Shown piece after piece: positions 50,218-57,327 of a stretch of 57,327 bases of DNA. This DNA is from an uncultured bacterium (GTDB lineage Bacteria; Bacteroidota; Bacteroidia; Bacteroidales; Bacteroidaceae). Made by a program: the position numbers and the translations under genes. The stretch lies in NCBI GenBank assembly GCA_946546825.1, contig CAMNOK010000003.1:1-57327 (forward strand), written 5' to 3'. The notes below the pieces were generated by a model. It worked only from the letters and a program-made list of their open reading frames with translations, did no database searches and was not told where the DNA came from. Numbering within the stretch: the stretch's first letter is position 1; each line of letters starts with the position of its first letter.

Positions 50218-51708
50218 ATGAGAAAGACCTTCATAACCCTCCTGACGCTGGCTGCCAGTTTGACGGCCGGAGCGTCTGATGCCGACTCCACATTGGCGGA
50301 ACATCTCGGCATGTGGCAGTCTGTGCGCTCAGAGGCTATCCTGAATCCGGCCCTCCACGCCACGGCCTACAACTCGTCGTTCTCACAACTCTACATGCAG
50401 ACCGCTATCAGGCGGCAGAGCGAAGCCTTCGAACAGGAGAAGGGCGACGGATTCTTCCATCCCGAACTCCGGGTGGAGAGTTTCCTGCGACTCTCCGAGC
50501 GCACGGCCGTGTGGGGCGAGGCAGGCTACATGAATGGCAGGCAGCGCAACATACGCTGGAACTCCACCTCCGACTACGACCTGCTGAAACCCTATATCCT
50601 GGCCGACACCTTAGGAGGCGACACCCGACTGGAGCGCTACCTCTTCTCCGGTGGCTATGCCACCAGACTCAACAACTGGCTGCTGGGTGCAGAGATGCTG
50701 TTTCGTGCAGACCAGGAATATCGTGACACCGACCCTCGCATGCGGGGTATCGTCAACGACCTGACGCTGCGCCTCGGTGCTGCCTACAACACCGCGGGCT
50801 ACCACTGGGCACTGGCCTTCGAGGGAAACATCTACAAGCAGACCAACAGTGTGGTATTCTATCGAGAGCTGGGTGTCATTCCCGAATACCAGATGACTGG
50901 CCTCGGTACCGAGTATGCCCGCTTCTCGGGCGACAAGCGCACGCTATATTATAAAGGTGGAAGCAAGCGCCTGCTCATCGACGTGGAACCCGAAAGCGGT
51001 GCTGCCGGCCCCTATGCCCACCTCTCCCTGGAGGAGGCATGTCACAAGCGCGTCATTGCAGAACTGAACTCCATGCCCCTCACCGACATGTATCGCGACC
51101 AGGTGGCAGCGACCCTCGGCTGGAGAGGACACTCGTGGGCCGTCTTCACGCAGTTCAGCTATGCCGACCGCAACGGCGAAGAACATATTGCCGGAACCTC
51201 GGCAGCCACCTATTTCCCCATCATCGGCAAGCGCACCATGTATAAGAACCACCTGATGGACGCATCGCTATCGGCCACCTACGGACAGAAGGCGGCCCTC
51301 GACTGGCGACTGACCGGCCGTGGCGGCTACCTGCAGAACCACGAACGCTACGTCTATCCTGAGCGTCGCATGGAATACAGCCGCTACTATGGCACGCTCT
51401 CCGGAGAACTGTTTTATGGCACAGGCCGCTGGAGCTTCATGGGAAACCTCTCTGCTGCCTACTATGCCAATGCCGACAGCAAGCTATCCCTGCCCTACAG
51501 CGACATGCAGCCGGCCTTCATCGACAAGGCAGACCGCCAGTTTGAATTTGCCAAGGCCGACTATACAGAGGTGAAAGCATTGCTGAGAGCCGACTGCAAG
51601 ATGAAAAAGGCCTACTCGCTGTTTGCCTCTCTGGGCGGCGGCTACATAGACTGCTCGGTGGGAGAGCGCCAGCTGGATGCCTCGCTCTCACTGGGAATCA
51701 CTTTTTAG
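50218..51708 (+). CDS. DUF6850-like outer-membrane beta-barrel protein
   Basis: A 496-residue protein with a signal peptide (about 1-20). Many amphipathic strands rich in Tyr/Trp (LRVESFLRLSERTAVWGEAG, HWALAFEGNIYKQ, WAVFTQFSYADR, WSFMGNLSAAYYANADS) end in LDASLSLGITF with a terminal Phe, typical of outer-membrane barrels. It matches the DUF6850 barrel family, which neighbours TonB receptors and DUF4876 lipoproteins in Bacteroidales. It starts 2 bp after the small lipoprotein stop. Function unknown; a second outer-membrane channel for the same system is possible. Confidence 0.8.
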   Translation: MRKTFITLLTLAASLTAGASDADSTLAEHLGMWQSVRSEAILNPALHATAYNSSFSQLYMQTAIRRQSEAFEQEKGDGFFHPELRVESFLRLSERTAVWGEAGYMNGRQRNIRWNSTSDYDLLKPYILADTLGGDTRLERYLFSGGYATRLNNWLLGAEMLFRADQEYRDTDPRMRGIVNDLTLRLGAAYNTAGYHWALAFEGNIYKQTNSVVFYRELGVIPEYQMTGLGTEYARFSGDKRTLYYKGGSKRLLIDVEPESGAAGPYAHLSLEEACHKRVIAELNSMPLTDMYRDQVAATLGWRGHSWAVFTQFSYADRNGEEHIAGTSAATYFPIIGKRTMYKNHLMDASLSATYGQKAALDWRLTGRGGYLQNHERYVYPERRMEYSRYYGTLSGELFYGTGRWSFMGNLSAAYYANADSKLSLPYSDMQPAFIDKADRQFEFAKADYTEVKALLRADCKMKKAYSLFASLGGGYIDCSVGERQLDASLSLGITF

Positions 51709-51784
51709 TTTTCACTTTACCCGAGACTATAGAGAACAAGAATATAAACAACCAAATTATTAACTAATTCAAATCATAAAGAAA

Positions 51785-53026
51785 ATGAAAAAGAAGTTTT
51801 TCCTGAGCATGATGATGCTCCTTGCCATGAGTTTCACTTTCGTTTCCTGTAACGACGATGATGAAACCATTGTTGTCAACGACAGCCAACTGAAGTTGGA
51901 AATGCCTATCAACGTGACCGACGTCGTGCTGACCAGCTTCAGCGGCACCATGACCAACATTCTCGACAACCAGACCGTGGAGCTGCCCCAGCCCGTAAAG
52001 GCCGGCAACGACTATGTCATCAACCTGCCTGTCATGGCACAGGGCACCTACAAGGTGAATGCCCGCGGCCACATTTCCTTCCTGAAAGACGGCCTGCCCG
52101 GTGAGACCGATTTCGAAATGAACTCCGAGAATGTCACTCTCACAAAGGCTTCCAACAGCCTGAAGATGGTCATCAACTCGTTCAAGGCCGAGGGCGGCTT
52201 CGTCATCTCCGAGATTTTCTACACCGGCACCACCACCCCTGAGGGTAAGCAGTATGTAGGCGGCGACGGATATATCGTCATCACCAACAACTCCGACGTG
52301 ACGCTCTATGCCGACAGCATTGCCGTGCTGGAGTCGCTGTTCCTGACCACCACCAAGCAGGATTACGATCCCGACATCATGGCTACCGACTTTGCCGTTG
52401 ACGCTGTCTATATGATTCCCGGCAATGGCCGCGACGTGGCTGTGGAGCCTGGCAAGTCGCTCGTCCTTGGCATCAACGCCATCGACCACCGCGAGGCCAA
52501 CCCCAACTCCTTCGACCTGGGTGTTGCCGACTTTGAGTTCTTCGACCAGAGTGCCAACCCCAATTTCACCGACCCCGACAACGAGAATGTTCCGAACCTC
52601 GACAAGTGGTATTGCTACACTGCCACCACCTTCGGCTTCCACAACCGTGGCTTCAAGTCGTATGCCATTGCCAAGATGGGCACCAGCAAGGAAGACTGGC
52701 TGGAGAACTATCAGTATCAGGCTAATTACAAGATGGTCTTCGGCGAATATTCCTTCGACATGAAGTCTAACGGCTACCGTGTGCCCAACACATGGGTTCT
52801 CGATGCCGTGAACCTCTGTGTAGAGTCTGAGTTCCAGTGGCTCGTCACCGCTCCCACCCTCGATGCAGGCTGGACATACTGCGGAAAAGTAGATCGCGAC
52901 GCCACACGATACAACAAAGCCGTTGTGCGCAAGAAGGATAGCACCGGCAAATATATCGACACCAACAATTCTACTGAAGACTTTGAGCCGGAGGCTCAGC
53001 CCAGCCTGCTCATCGTTACAGAATAA
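51785..53026 (+). CDS. DUF4876-family lipoprotein
   Basis: A 413-residue lipoprotein with lipobox TFVSC near residue 22. An N-terminal Ig-like domain (about 35-130) is followed by the DUF4876 part starting FVISEIFYTGTTTPEGKQYVGGDGYIVITNN near residue 139. That part has lamin-tail-like features, such as NNSDVTLYADSIAVLES. It follows the barrel gene by 76 bp with no clear promoter, so it probably belongs to the same operon. The family is found with TonB receptors; no activity is known. A surface-exposed cargo-binding role is the working inference. Confidence 0.85.
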   Translation: MKKKFFLSMMMLLAMSFTFVSCNDDDETIVVNDSQLKLEMPINVTDVVLTSFSGTMTNILDNQTVELPQPVKAGNDYVINLPVMAQGTYKVNARGHISFLKDGLPGETDFEMNSENVTLTKASNSLKMVINSFKAEGGFVISEIFYTGTTTPEGKQYVGGDGYIVITNNSDVTLYADSIAVLESLFLTTTKQDYDPDIMATDFAVDAVYMIPGNGRDVAVEPGKSLVLGINAIDHREANPNSFDLGVADFEFFDQSANPNFTDPDNENVPNLDKWYCYTATTFGFHNRGFKSYAIAKMGTSKEDWLENYQYQANYKMVFGEYSFDMKSNGYRVPNTWVLDAVNLCVESEFQWLVTAPTLDAGWTYCGKVDRDATRYNKAVVRKKDSTGKYIDTNNSTEDFEPEAQPSLLIVTE

Positions 53027-53044
53027 AAACAAAAACTATTTTTT

Positions 53045-55870
53045 ATGAAAAGACTGCTATTGAACAGTCTCGTTCTTCTCCTGCTGCTTCCTGCCTCACT
53101 CGTCGCACAGACGGTGAAGCAGGATGCTTCGTACCGCAAAGGTACCCTAAAGAACGGGCTCACCTACTACATTCGCCACAATGCGAAAGACCCCGGACTG
53201 GCCGACTTCTACATCGCCCAGCGTGTGGGAAGTATTCTGGAGGAACCGCGCCAGCGCGGACTGGCCCACTTCCTGGAACACATGGCCTTCAACGGCACCA
53301 AGAACTTCCCCGGCAAAGACGGGAAGCTGGGCATCGTGCCCTGGTGCGAGACCATCGGTGTGAAGTTTGGCGCCAACCTCAATGCCTACACCAGCGTTGA
53401 CCAGACGGTCTATAACATCACCTCTGTGCCCGTCAGCCGCGACGGCATCGTAGATTCCACCCTCCTCATCCTGCACGACTGGAGCCACTTCCTCTTGCTC
53501 ACCGACGAGGAGATAGACAAGGAGCGTGGCGTCATCCATGAAGAGTGGCGCACCCGTCGTGCCGGCATGGCTTCGCAGCGCATGGTGGAACTCATCATGC
53601 CCGTCATCTACAAAGGCACGAAGTACGAGGACTGCCTGCCCATCGGCTCCATGGACATCGTAGATAACTTCCCCTACCAGGACCTGCGCGACTACTACCA
53701 CAAGTGGTATCGCCCCGACCTGCAGGCCATCATCGTGGTGGGCGACATCGATGTAGATAAAGTGGAGGCCAAAATCAAGGAACTCTTTGCCGACATCGAC
53801 AAGCCAGAGAGCCCTGCCGAACGCATCTACTATCCCGTGAGCGACAACGAGAAGATGATTGTGGCTGTGGAGAAAGACTCTGAACAGCCCATCCTACTGG
53901 CCACGCTCTACATGAAGCGCGACGCTACGCCCGACAACGAGAAAGACCAGCTGAAATATCAGCGCGACGACTATGTTGACGGACTCATCTCCTACATGAT
54001 AGGCGGCCGCCTGCAAGAGCTGCAGCACCAGGAGGTGCCACCCTGCCTGAGTGCCTCGGGCCGCGTGGGAACCTTCTTCGTCTCTCGCACCAAGGACGCC
54101 TTCTCCCTGGGCTTCGGATGCCGCCAGGAGAACATCCGCGGCTCCTTCGATGCCGCCATCGCCGAGGCCGAGCGCGCCCGCCGCTATGGTTTCACACAGA
54201 GCGAACTCGACCGTGCCAAGGCTCTCTACAACACTTCTGCCGACCGCCAGTATGCTGAGCGCAACGACCGTCGCAACAGCTACTTCGTGCGCAAGGCCCT
54301 GCAACACTTCCTGACTTCAGAACCCATGCTCACCGCGGAATACAACCGTGAGCTCGTCAACAAGTTTGCACAAGAGGTGACACTGGAGGAGGTGAATGCC
54401 GCCACACGAGAAGTCATCAGCGACCGCAACCAGGTGCTGGTGCTCTATGCACCCGACAAACCAGAGGTCGTCGTGCCTTCCAACGAAGAACTGGAACGCT
54501 ATGTCCTCGAAGCCCAGGCCCGCGACTATGAGCCTTACAAGGAAGAAGCACTGGCCGAGAGCCTCATCAGCGAACTGCCCCAGCCGGGCACCATCGTCAG
54601 CGAGAAGGAGGGAGGAAAGTTCGGCTTCACCGAAATCACCCTCAGCAACGGCATCAAGGTCTTCGTCAAGCCCACCGAACTGGCTAAAGACGAGATTGAC
54701 ATGCGCCTCTTCCGCAAGGGTGGCACACAGCTCTATCCCGATGACGACGTTCCCAACTTCAGCTTCATCCGCTCGGCCATCACCGGCGGCGGCGTAGGAC
54801 AGTTTGACGAGATCACGCTGCGCAAGATGCTCACTGGCAAGATTGCCCGCGTGACACCGCAGATCGGCGACCAGGTGGAAGCCATCAACGGCACCTCGTC
54901 GGTCAAAGACTTCGAGACCATGATGCAGCTCACCTACCTCTACTTCACCCAACCGCGTCGTGACGACAAAGCCTTCAACGGCGAGATAAACCGCATGCGC
55001 TCGTTCCTCACCAACCGCGAGGCCAGTCCCACCGTGGGCTACAACGACTCACTCATGGCCATTGTCTATGGCAACAGCCCCCGCGTTCAACCCATGAAGA
55101 AAGACAAGCTCGACCGTGTGAGCCTCGACCGCATCATGCAAATCTACAAGGAGCGCTTCGCCTCTGCCGAAGGCTTCCAGATGGTGCTCATCGGCAACAT
55201 CGACATGGAGCGCCTGCGCCCCCTGCTCTGCCAGTACATCGCCTCTCTGCCCAAGGCTGCGACCACTACTGCACAGCAGACCACCACACACCCCTACCCC
55301 GACGTAGTGGCCGGCAACTTCACCCGGAAGTTCACTAAGAAGATGAACACACCCTCGGCACAGGTAACCATCTTCTATACCTTCGACGAGCCCTTCAACC
55401 TGCGCAGCGACCTCGAACTGGACATCTTCAAGCGGGTGCTCTCCATCGCCTATACCGACTCCATCCGTGAAGAGAAGGGCGGCACCTACGGCGTGGGCGT
55501 CGATTTCGACCTCTCCGAGGACAGCAATCCCCGTGCACTGGTGAAAATCAGCTTCCGCACCGACCCCGCCAAGTATGAGGAGCTGATACCACTGGTCTAT
55601 CAGCAGATTGAGCACATCGCCCAGCAGGGGCCCCTGGCCTCCAGCATGGACAAGGTAAAGAAATACCTCGTCAAAGCCTACGGACAGAATGTCACCCACA
55701 ACGACTACTGGGACTACCTCATCTACAACTACCTTCGACATGGCATCGACTACGACACCGACTACCTGCAGATCTTAGAGTCTGTCACACCCGATGACAT
55801 CCGTCGCGTGGCCTCCGACCTGCTCAAGAGCAACCGCCGCATCGAGGTAACCATGATTTCAGAAGAATAA
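53045..55870 (+). CDS. M16-family zinc metallopeptidase (pitrilysin-like), exported
   Basis: This 941-residue two-repeat M16 peptidase has a signal peptide ending SLVAQ. The inverted zinc motif HFLEH is intact (H75, E78, H79), with the downstream glutamate in ERGVIHEEW. The second, inactive half begins near residue 510 (FTEITLSNGIKVFVKPTEL). M16 enzymes degrade peptides enclosed in a clamshell chamber. Eighteen bp separate it from the DUF4876 gene, making it the last gene of the TonB-receptor operon. A periplasmic peptidase next to an uptake receptor suggests import and breakdown of a peptide or protein-bound nutrient. Confidence 0.93.
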   Translation: MKRLLLNSLVLLLLLPASLVAQTVKQDASYRKGTLKNGLTYYIRHNAKDPGLADFYIAQRVGSILEEPRQRGLAHFLEHMAFNGTKNFPGKDGKLGIVPWCETIGVKFGANLNAYTSVDQTVYNITSVPVSRDGIVDSTLLILHDWSHFLLLTDEEIDKERGVIHEEWRTRRAGMASQRMVELIMPVIYKGTKYEDCLPIGSMDIVDNFPYQDLRDYYHKWYRPDLQAIIVVGDIDVDKVEAKIKELFADIDKPESPAERIYYPVSDNEKMIVAVEKDSEQPILLATLYMKRDATPDNEKDQLKYQRDDYVDGLISYMIGGRLQELQHQEVPPCLSASGRVGTFFVSRTKDAFSLGFGCRQENIRGSFDAAIAEAERARRYGFTQSELDRAKALYNTSADRQYAERNDRRNSYFVRKALQHFLTSEPMLTAEYNRELVNKFAQEVTLEEVNAATREVISDRNQVLVLYAPDKPEVVVPSNEELERYVLEAQARDYEPYKEEALAESLISELPQPGTIVSEKEGGKFGFTEITLSNGIKVFVKPTELAKDEIDMRLFRKGGTQLYPDDDVPNFSFIRSAITGGGVGQFDEITLRKMLTGKIARVTPQIGDQVEAINGTSSVKDFETMMQLTYLYFTQPRRDDKAFNGEINRMRSFLTNREASPTVGYNDSLMAIVYGNSPRVQPMKKDKLDRVSLDRIMQIYKERFASAEGFQMVLIGNIDMERLRPLLCQYIASLPKAATTTAQQTTTHPYPDVVAGNFTRKFTKKMNTPSAQVTIFYTFDEPFNLRSDLELDIFKRVLSIAYTDSIREEKGGTYGVGVDFDLSEDSNPRALVKISFRTDPAKYEELIPLVYQQIEHIAQQGPLASSMDKVKKYLVKAYGQNVTHNDYWDYLIYNYLRHGIDYDTDYLQILESVTPDDIRRVASDLLKSNRRIEVTMISEE

Positions 55871-55878
55871 TCGAGAAA

Positions 55879-57153
55879 CTACGGAACCTGAACATAGAAG
55901 GAGAAGATGGCAGCTGGGTAATCGCCCGATGCGGGGAAGGTCTCTCCACACCACAAGTCGTTGCGGTAGCTCAGATAGCGGTCCCTGTAACTATCGCTGG
56001 TGACCAAGTGCCCTGCAGCATCCCACGTGAAGAAGCGACGGTTCAAATAACTGTCGTCGCCAACAGCCATACAAGTCTGACTTGCCGACTCATTGGTGGT
56101 CAGACAATTGAGCCAGCGTGTGTGGTCGCCTGCGGGATAGAGCGTGAACTTGCCGTCGGTTGTCGAGAGATTCCACTTGAAGCCATCATCCACATCCGTA
56201 ACCGTTGACCCCGAAACCGTTGCCGTAGTGGCAGCGCTGGGAGACTCGACACCCGTATCTGCGTTAGCTATCAGACGATAGCTGCCACCCACCTTACCCA
56301 CAATGATGACTGGCACGCCAGGCTCGATTGTGGCAGGGGTTTTCTCGAACCATGTGCCGCTGGCAGGAGTGCGCAACACCACGTTTCTGGCGATAACCAC
56401 ATTGTCCTTGCGACTGATGGTGAGCGTGTTGCTGTTGGTGTATGTCGAGACGTACCCGTTGCTGTGCGTCAGCTTCAGCGTAAGACCCGTATAGGTACCG
56501 GGGAATACGGCGGCATAATAAGTCGCGCCCTTGGTGAATGGCCCCGTGAGTTTGACACCCGTATAGGCAAAGGTCTTAAAAGCGCTGACCGTTGGGTTGC
56601 CGCTGTTCCAGATGACGTCAGCCGCACCCGTCATCTTCTCATTGGCATAGATGTGTACACTCTGCACATCATCAGCATTGATGGTGAAAGCCAGGAAACC
56701 GCAGACGTTCTTAAATTCAAGTGTAGAACTGCCGCCCTTGGCAATTGCCACCGCACTGCCCTCGGCAAAACTGCCTGCTACGGCAGTCTGCTCGGTAGGC
56801 ACGGTGACGGTGATGACGTCGCCAGCCAGCCTTACTGCAGCTGCGGCAGCGGGATAAACGGCATATTGCACGACAGCGTCAGCCGCAAGGTCGGAAAAGG
56901 TGAAGCGGGCACTCTTGGCAGAAAGTATTTCTGCTGCCGTGGAGGTGTGTGCCACGTTGCTCACAAAGGCTGCAACGTTGTCGCCGGCCGACCAGTGGAC
57001 CTCCGTGCCGCTGAGTGAGGTTCTTGTTGCCTCACCACCCTCTTGCTGGGCTGTCAGCACCAGCGGACTGTACGCGACCTTCTGACTCTCCTCGTTGCTG
57101 CAGGCAGCTGTCAGGAGTGCCAAGACACCCCACGAAACAAGCATCTTCTTCAT
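55879..57153 (-). CDS. Fimbrillin-like (Mfa-like) lipoprotein
   Basis: A 424-residue lipoprotein from ATG 57153, with lipobox LTAAC. The N-terminal region RTSLSGTEVHWSAGDNVAAF near residue 44 is the signature of Bacteroidetes fimbrillin-like/Mfa-like surface proteins, and two beta-sandwich domains follow. The C-terminal part (about 290-424), with YRLIANADTG and YLNRRFFTWDAAG, may form a separate lectin-like or beta-trefoil domain. A strong Shine-Dalgarno-like AGGAAGGAGG precedes the start, unusual in this phylum. ATG codons at 57207 and 57180 are in frame but arise from the 27-bp duplication within the upstream small gene. The start overlaps that gene's stop by 4 bp. Confidence 0.85.
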   Translation of the reverse strand: MKKMLVSWGVLALLTAACSNEESQKVAYSPLVLTAQQEGGEATRTSLSGTEVHWSAGDNVAAFVSNVAHTSTAAEILSAKSARFTFSDLAADAVVQYAVYPAAAAAVRLAGDVITVTVPTEQTAVAGSFAEGSAVAIAKGGSSTLEFKNVCGFLAFTINADDVQSVHIYANEKMTGAADVIWNSGNPTVSAFKTFAYTGVKLTGPFTKGATYYAAVFPGTYTGLTLKLTHSNGYVSTYTNSNTLTISRKDNVVIARNVVLRTPASGTWFEKTPATIEPGVPVIIVGKVGGSYRLIANADTGVESPSAATTATVSGSTVTDVDDGFKWNLSTTDGKFTLYPAGDHTRWLNCLTTNESASQTCMAVGDDSYLNRRFFTWDAAGHLVTSDSYRDRYLSYRNDLWCGETFPASGDYPAAIFSFYVQVP

Positions 57154-57323
57154 GACCAGCCTCCTTCCTGATGCTCCCATGACCAGCCTCCTTCCTGATG
57201 CTCCCATTCCCGCTGTTCGTTGATATCCTCCGTCTGTCCATTGGGACTGGTATTGAGCAAAAAGCGTTGCGACTTCAGCTGAACCACTCTTATCAACGGC
57301 TTATCGTATGTTTTCTTTTTCAT
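57150..57323 (-). CDS. Small 57-residue protein coupled to fimbrillin-like gene
   Basis: The minus strand from ATG 57323 to TGA at 57152-57150 encodes 57 residues, starting MKKKTYDKPLIRVVQLKSQR and continuing to a hydrophilic, acidic C-terminus. The C-terminus holds the nonapeptide WEHQEGGWS twice, back to back. The stop overlaps the fimbrillin-like start in an ATGA. Short proteins with an MKK-Y-KP...V start precede surface lipoprotein genes elsewhere in Prevotella, which supports a real gene. Its upstream promoter lies outside the window. Possible leader or regulatory peptide; no function can be named. Confidence 0.7.
   Translation of the reverse strand: MKKKTYDKPLIRVVQLKSQRFLLNTSPNGQTEDINEQREWEHQEGGWSWEHQEGGWS
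57154..57207. repeat. 27-bp tandem duplication
   Basis: Bases 57154-57180 are repeated exactly at 57181-57207. The copy number change is in frame for both the small protein (nine residues twice) and the upstream extension of the fimbrillin-like frame. Each copy carries one AGGAAGGAGG and one ATG on the minus strand. Confidence 0.9.
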
Positions 57324-57327
57324 TTTT

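Overview
The window looks like a chromosomal segment of a Prevotellaceae bacterium (Bacteroidota). Three things support this. Nearly every isolated gene start is preceded by the Bacteroidetes -7 promoter element TAnnTTTG, three times with a TTG 19-20 bp upstream. The gene content is typical of the group: DUF6089-uppS-bamA-ompH-murI, DUF6242, DUF4876/DUF6850, GH109 and a fimbrillin-like lipoprotein. The outer-membrane and lipoprotein signals are also of this type. Genus-level placement is inference. No rRNA, tRNA, transposase or true CRISPR array was seen.

Region 1 (1-26.9 kb) is a cell-surface glycan locus. A nitroreductase-like gene precedes a complete 2-aminoethylphosphonate (AEP) module: PEP mutase with an N-terminal cytidylyltransferase-like domain, phosphonopyruvate decarboxylase, AEP transaminase, a PntC/LicC-like nucleotidyltransferase and a LicD-type transferase. 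Together they predict synthesis of AEP, its activation as CMP-AEP and its transfer to a surface glycan. Next come a GT2, an MBOAT/SGNH O-acylation pair and a PL11-like polysaccharide lyase. A long minus-strand LPS/glycan operon follows (GT2, GT10, GT9, InaA-type kinase, LpxL-like acyltransferase, MsbA-like ABC exporter, miaB, GT4-like, SDR, acyltransferase-3, SGNH, two left-handed-beta-helix acetyltransferases). Two inverted, homologous intergenic elements flank the locus at about 90-500 and 26380-26895, each holding an array of repeats phased at exactly 22 bp.

Region 2 (27-38.99 kb) is housekeeping and envelope assembly: xerD, aroQ, an O-methyltransferase, rbfA and a LolC/E-like permease on or around the plus strand. 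On the minus strand is DUF6242-DUF6089-uppS-bamA-ompH-ompH-ompH-murI.

Region 3 (39-45.6 kb) starts with an intergenic region that holds a probable small-RNA gene (promoter, hairpins and terminator, minus strand). A GH109 and a GH2 glycosidase follow, separated by an intrinsic terminator. A third 22-bp-phased palindrome array of unrelated sequence lies between GH2 and cysS.

Region 4 (45.6-57.3 kb) has an acetyl-CoA hydrolase/CoA-transferase. After it comes a five-gene plus-strand operon: TonB receptor, small lipoprotein, DUF6850 barrel, DUF4876 lipoprotein and M16 peptidase. Its promoter carries two tandem AATACC-N8-GGTATT palindromes. The window closes with a minus-strand fimbrillin-like lipoprotein, translationally coupled to a 57-residue upstream protein that contains an in-frame 27-bp duplication.

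The most unusual signal is the recurring architecture in three intergenic regions: a 15-bp palindrome plus a 7-bp linker repeated every 22 bp, realised with two unrelated sequences.
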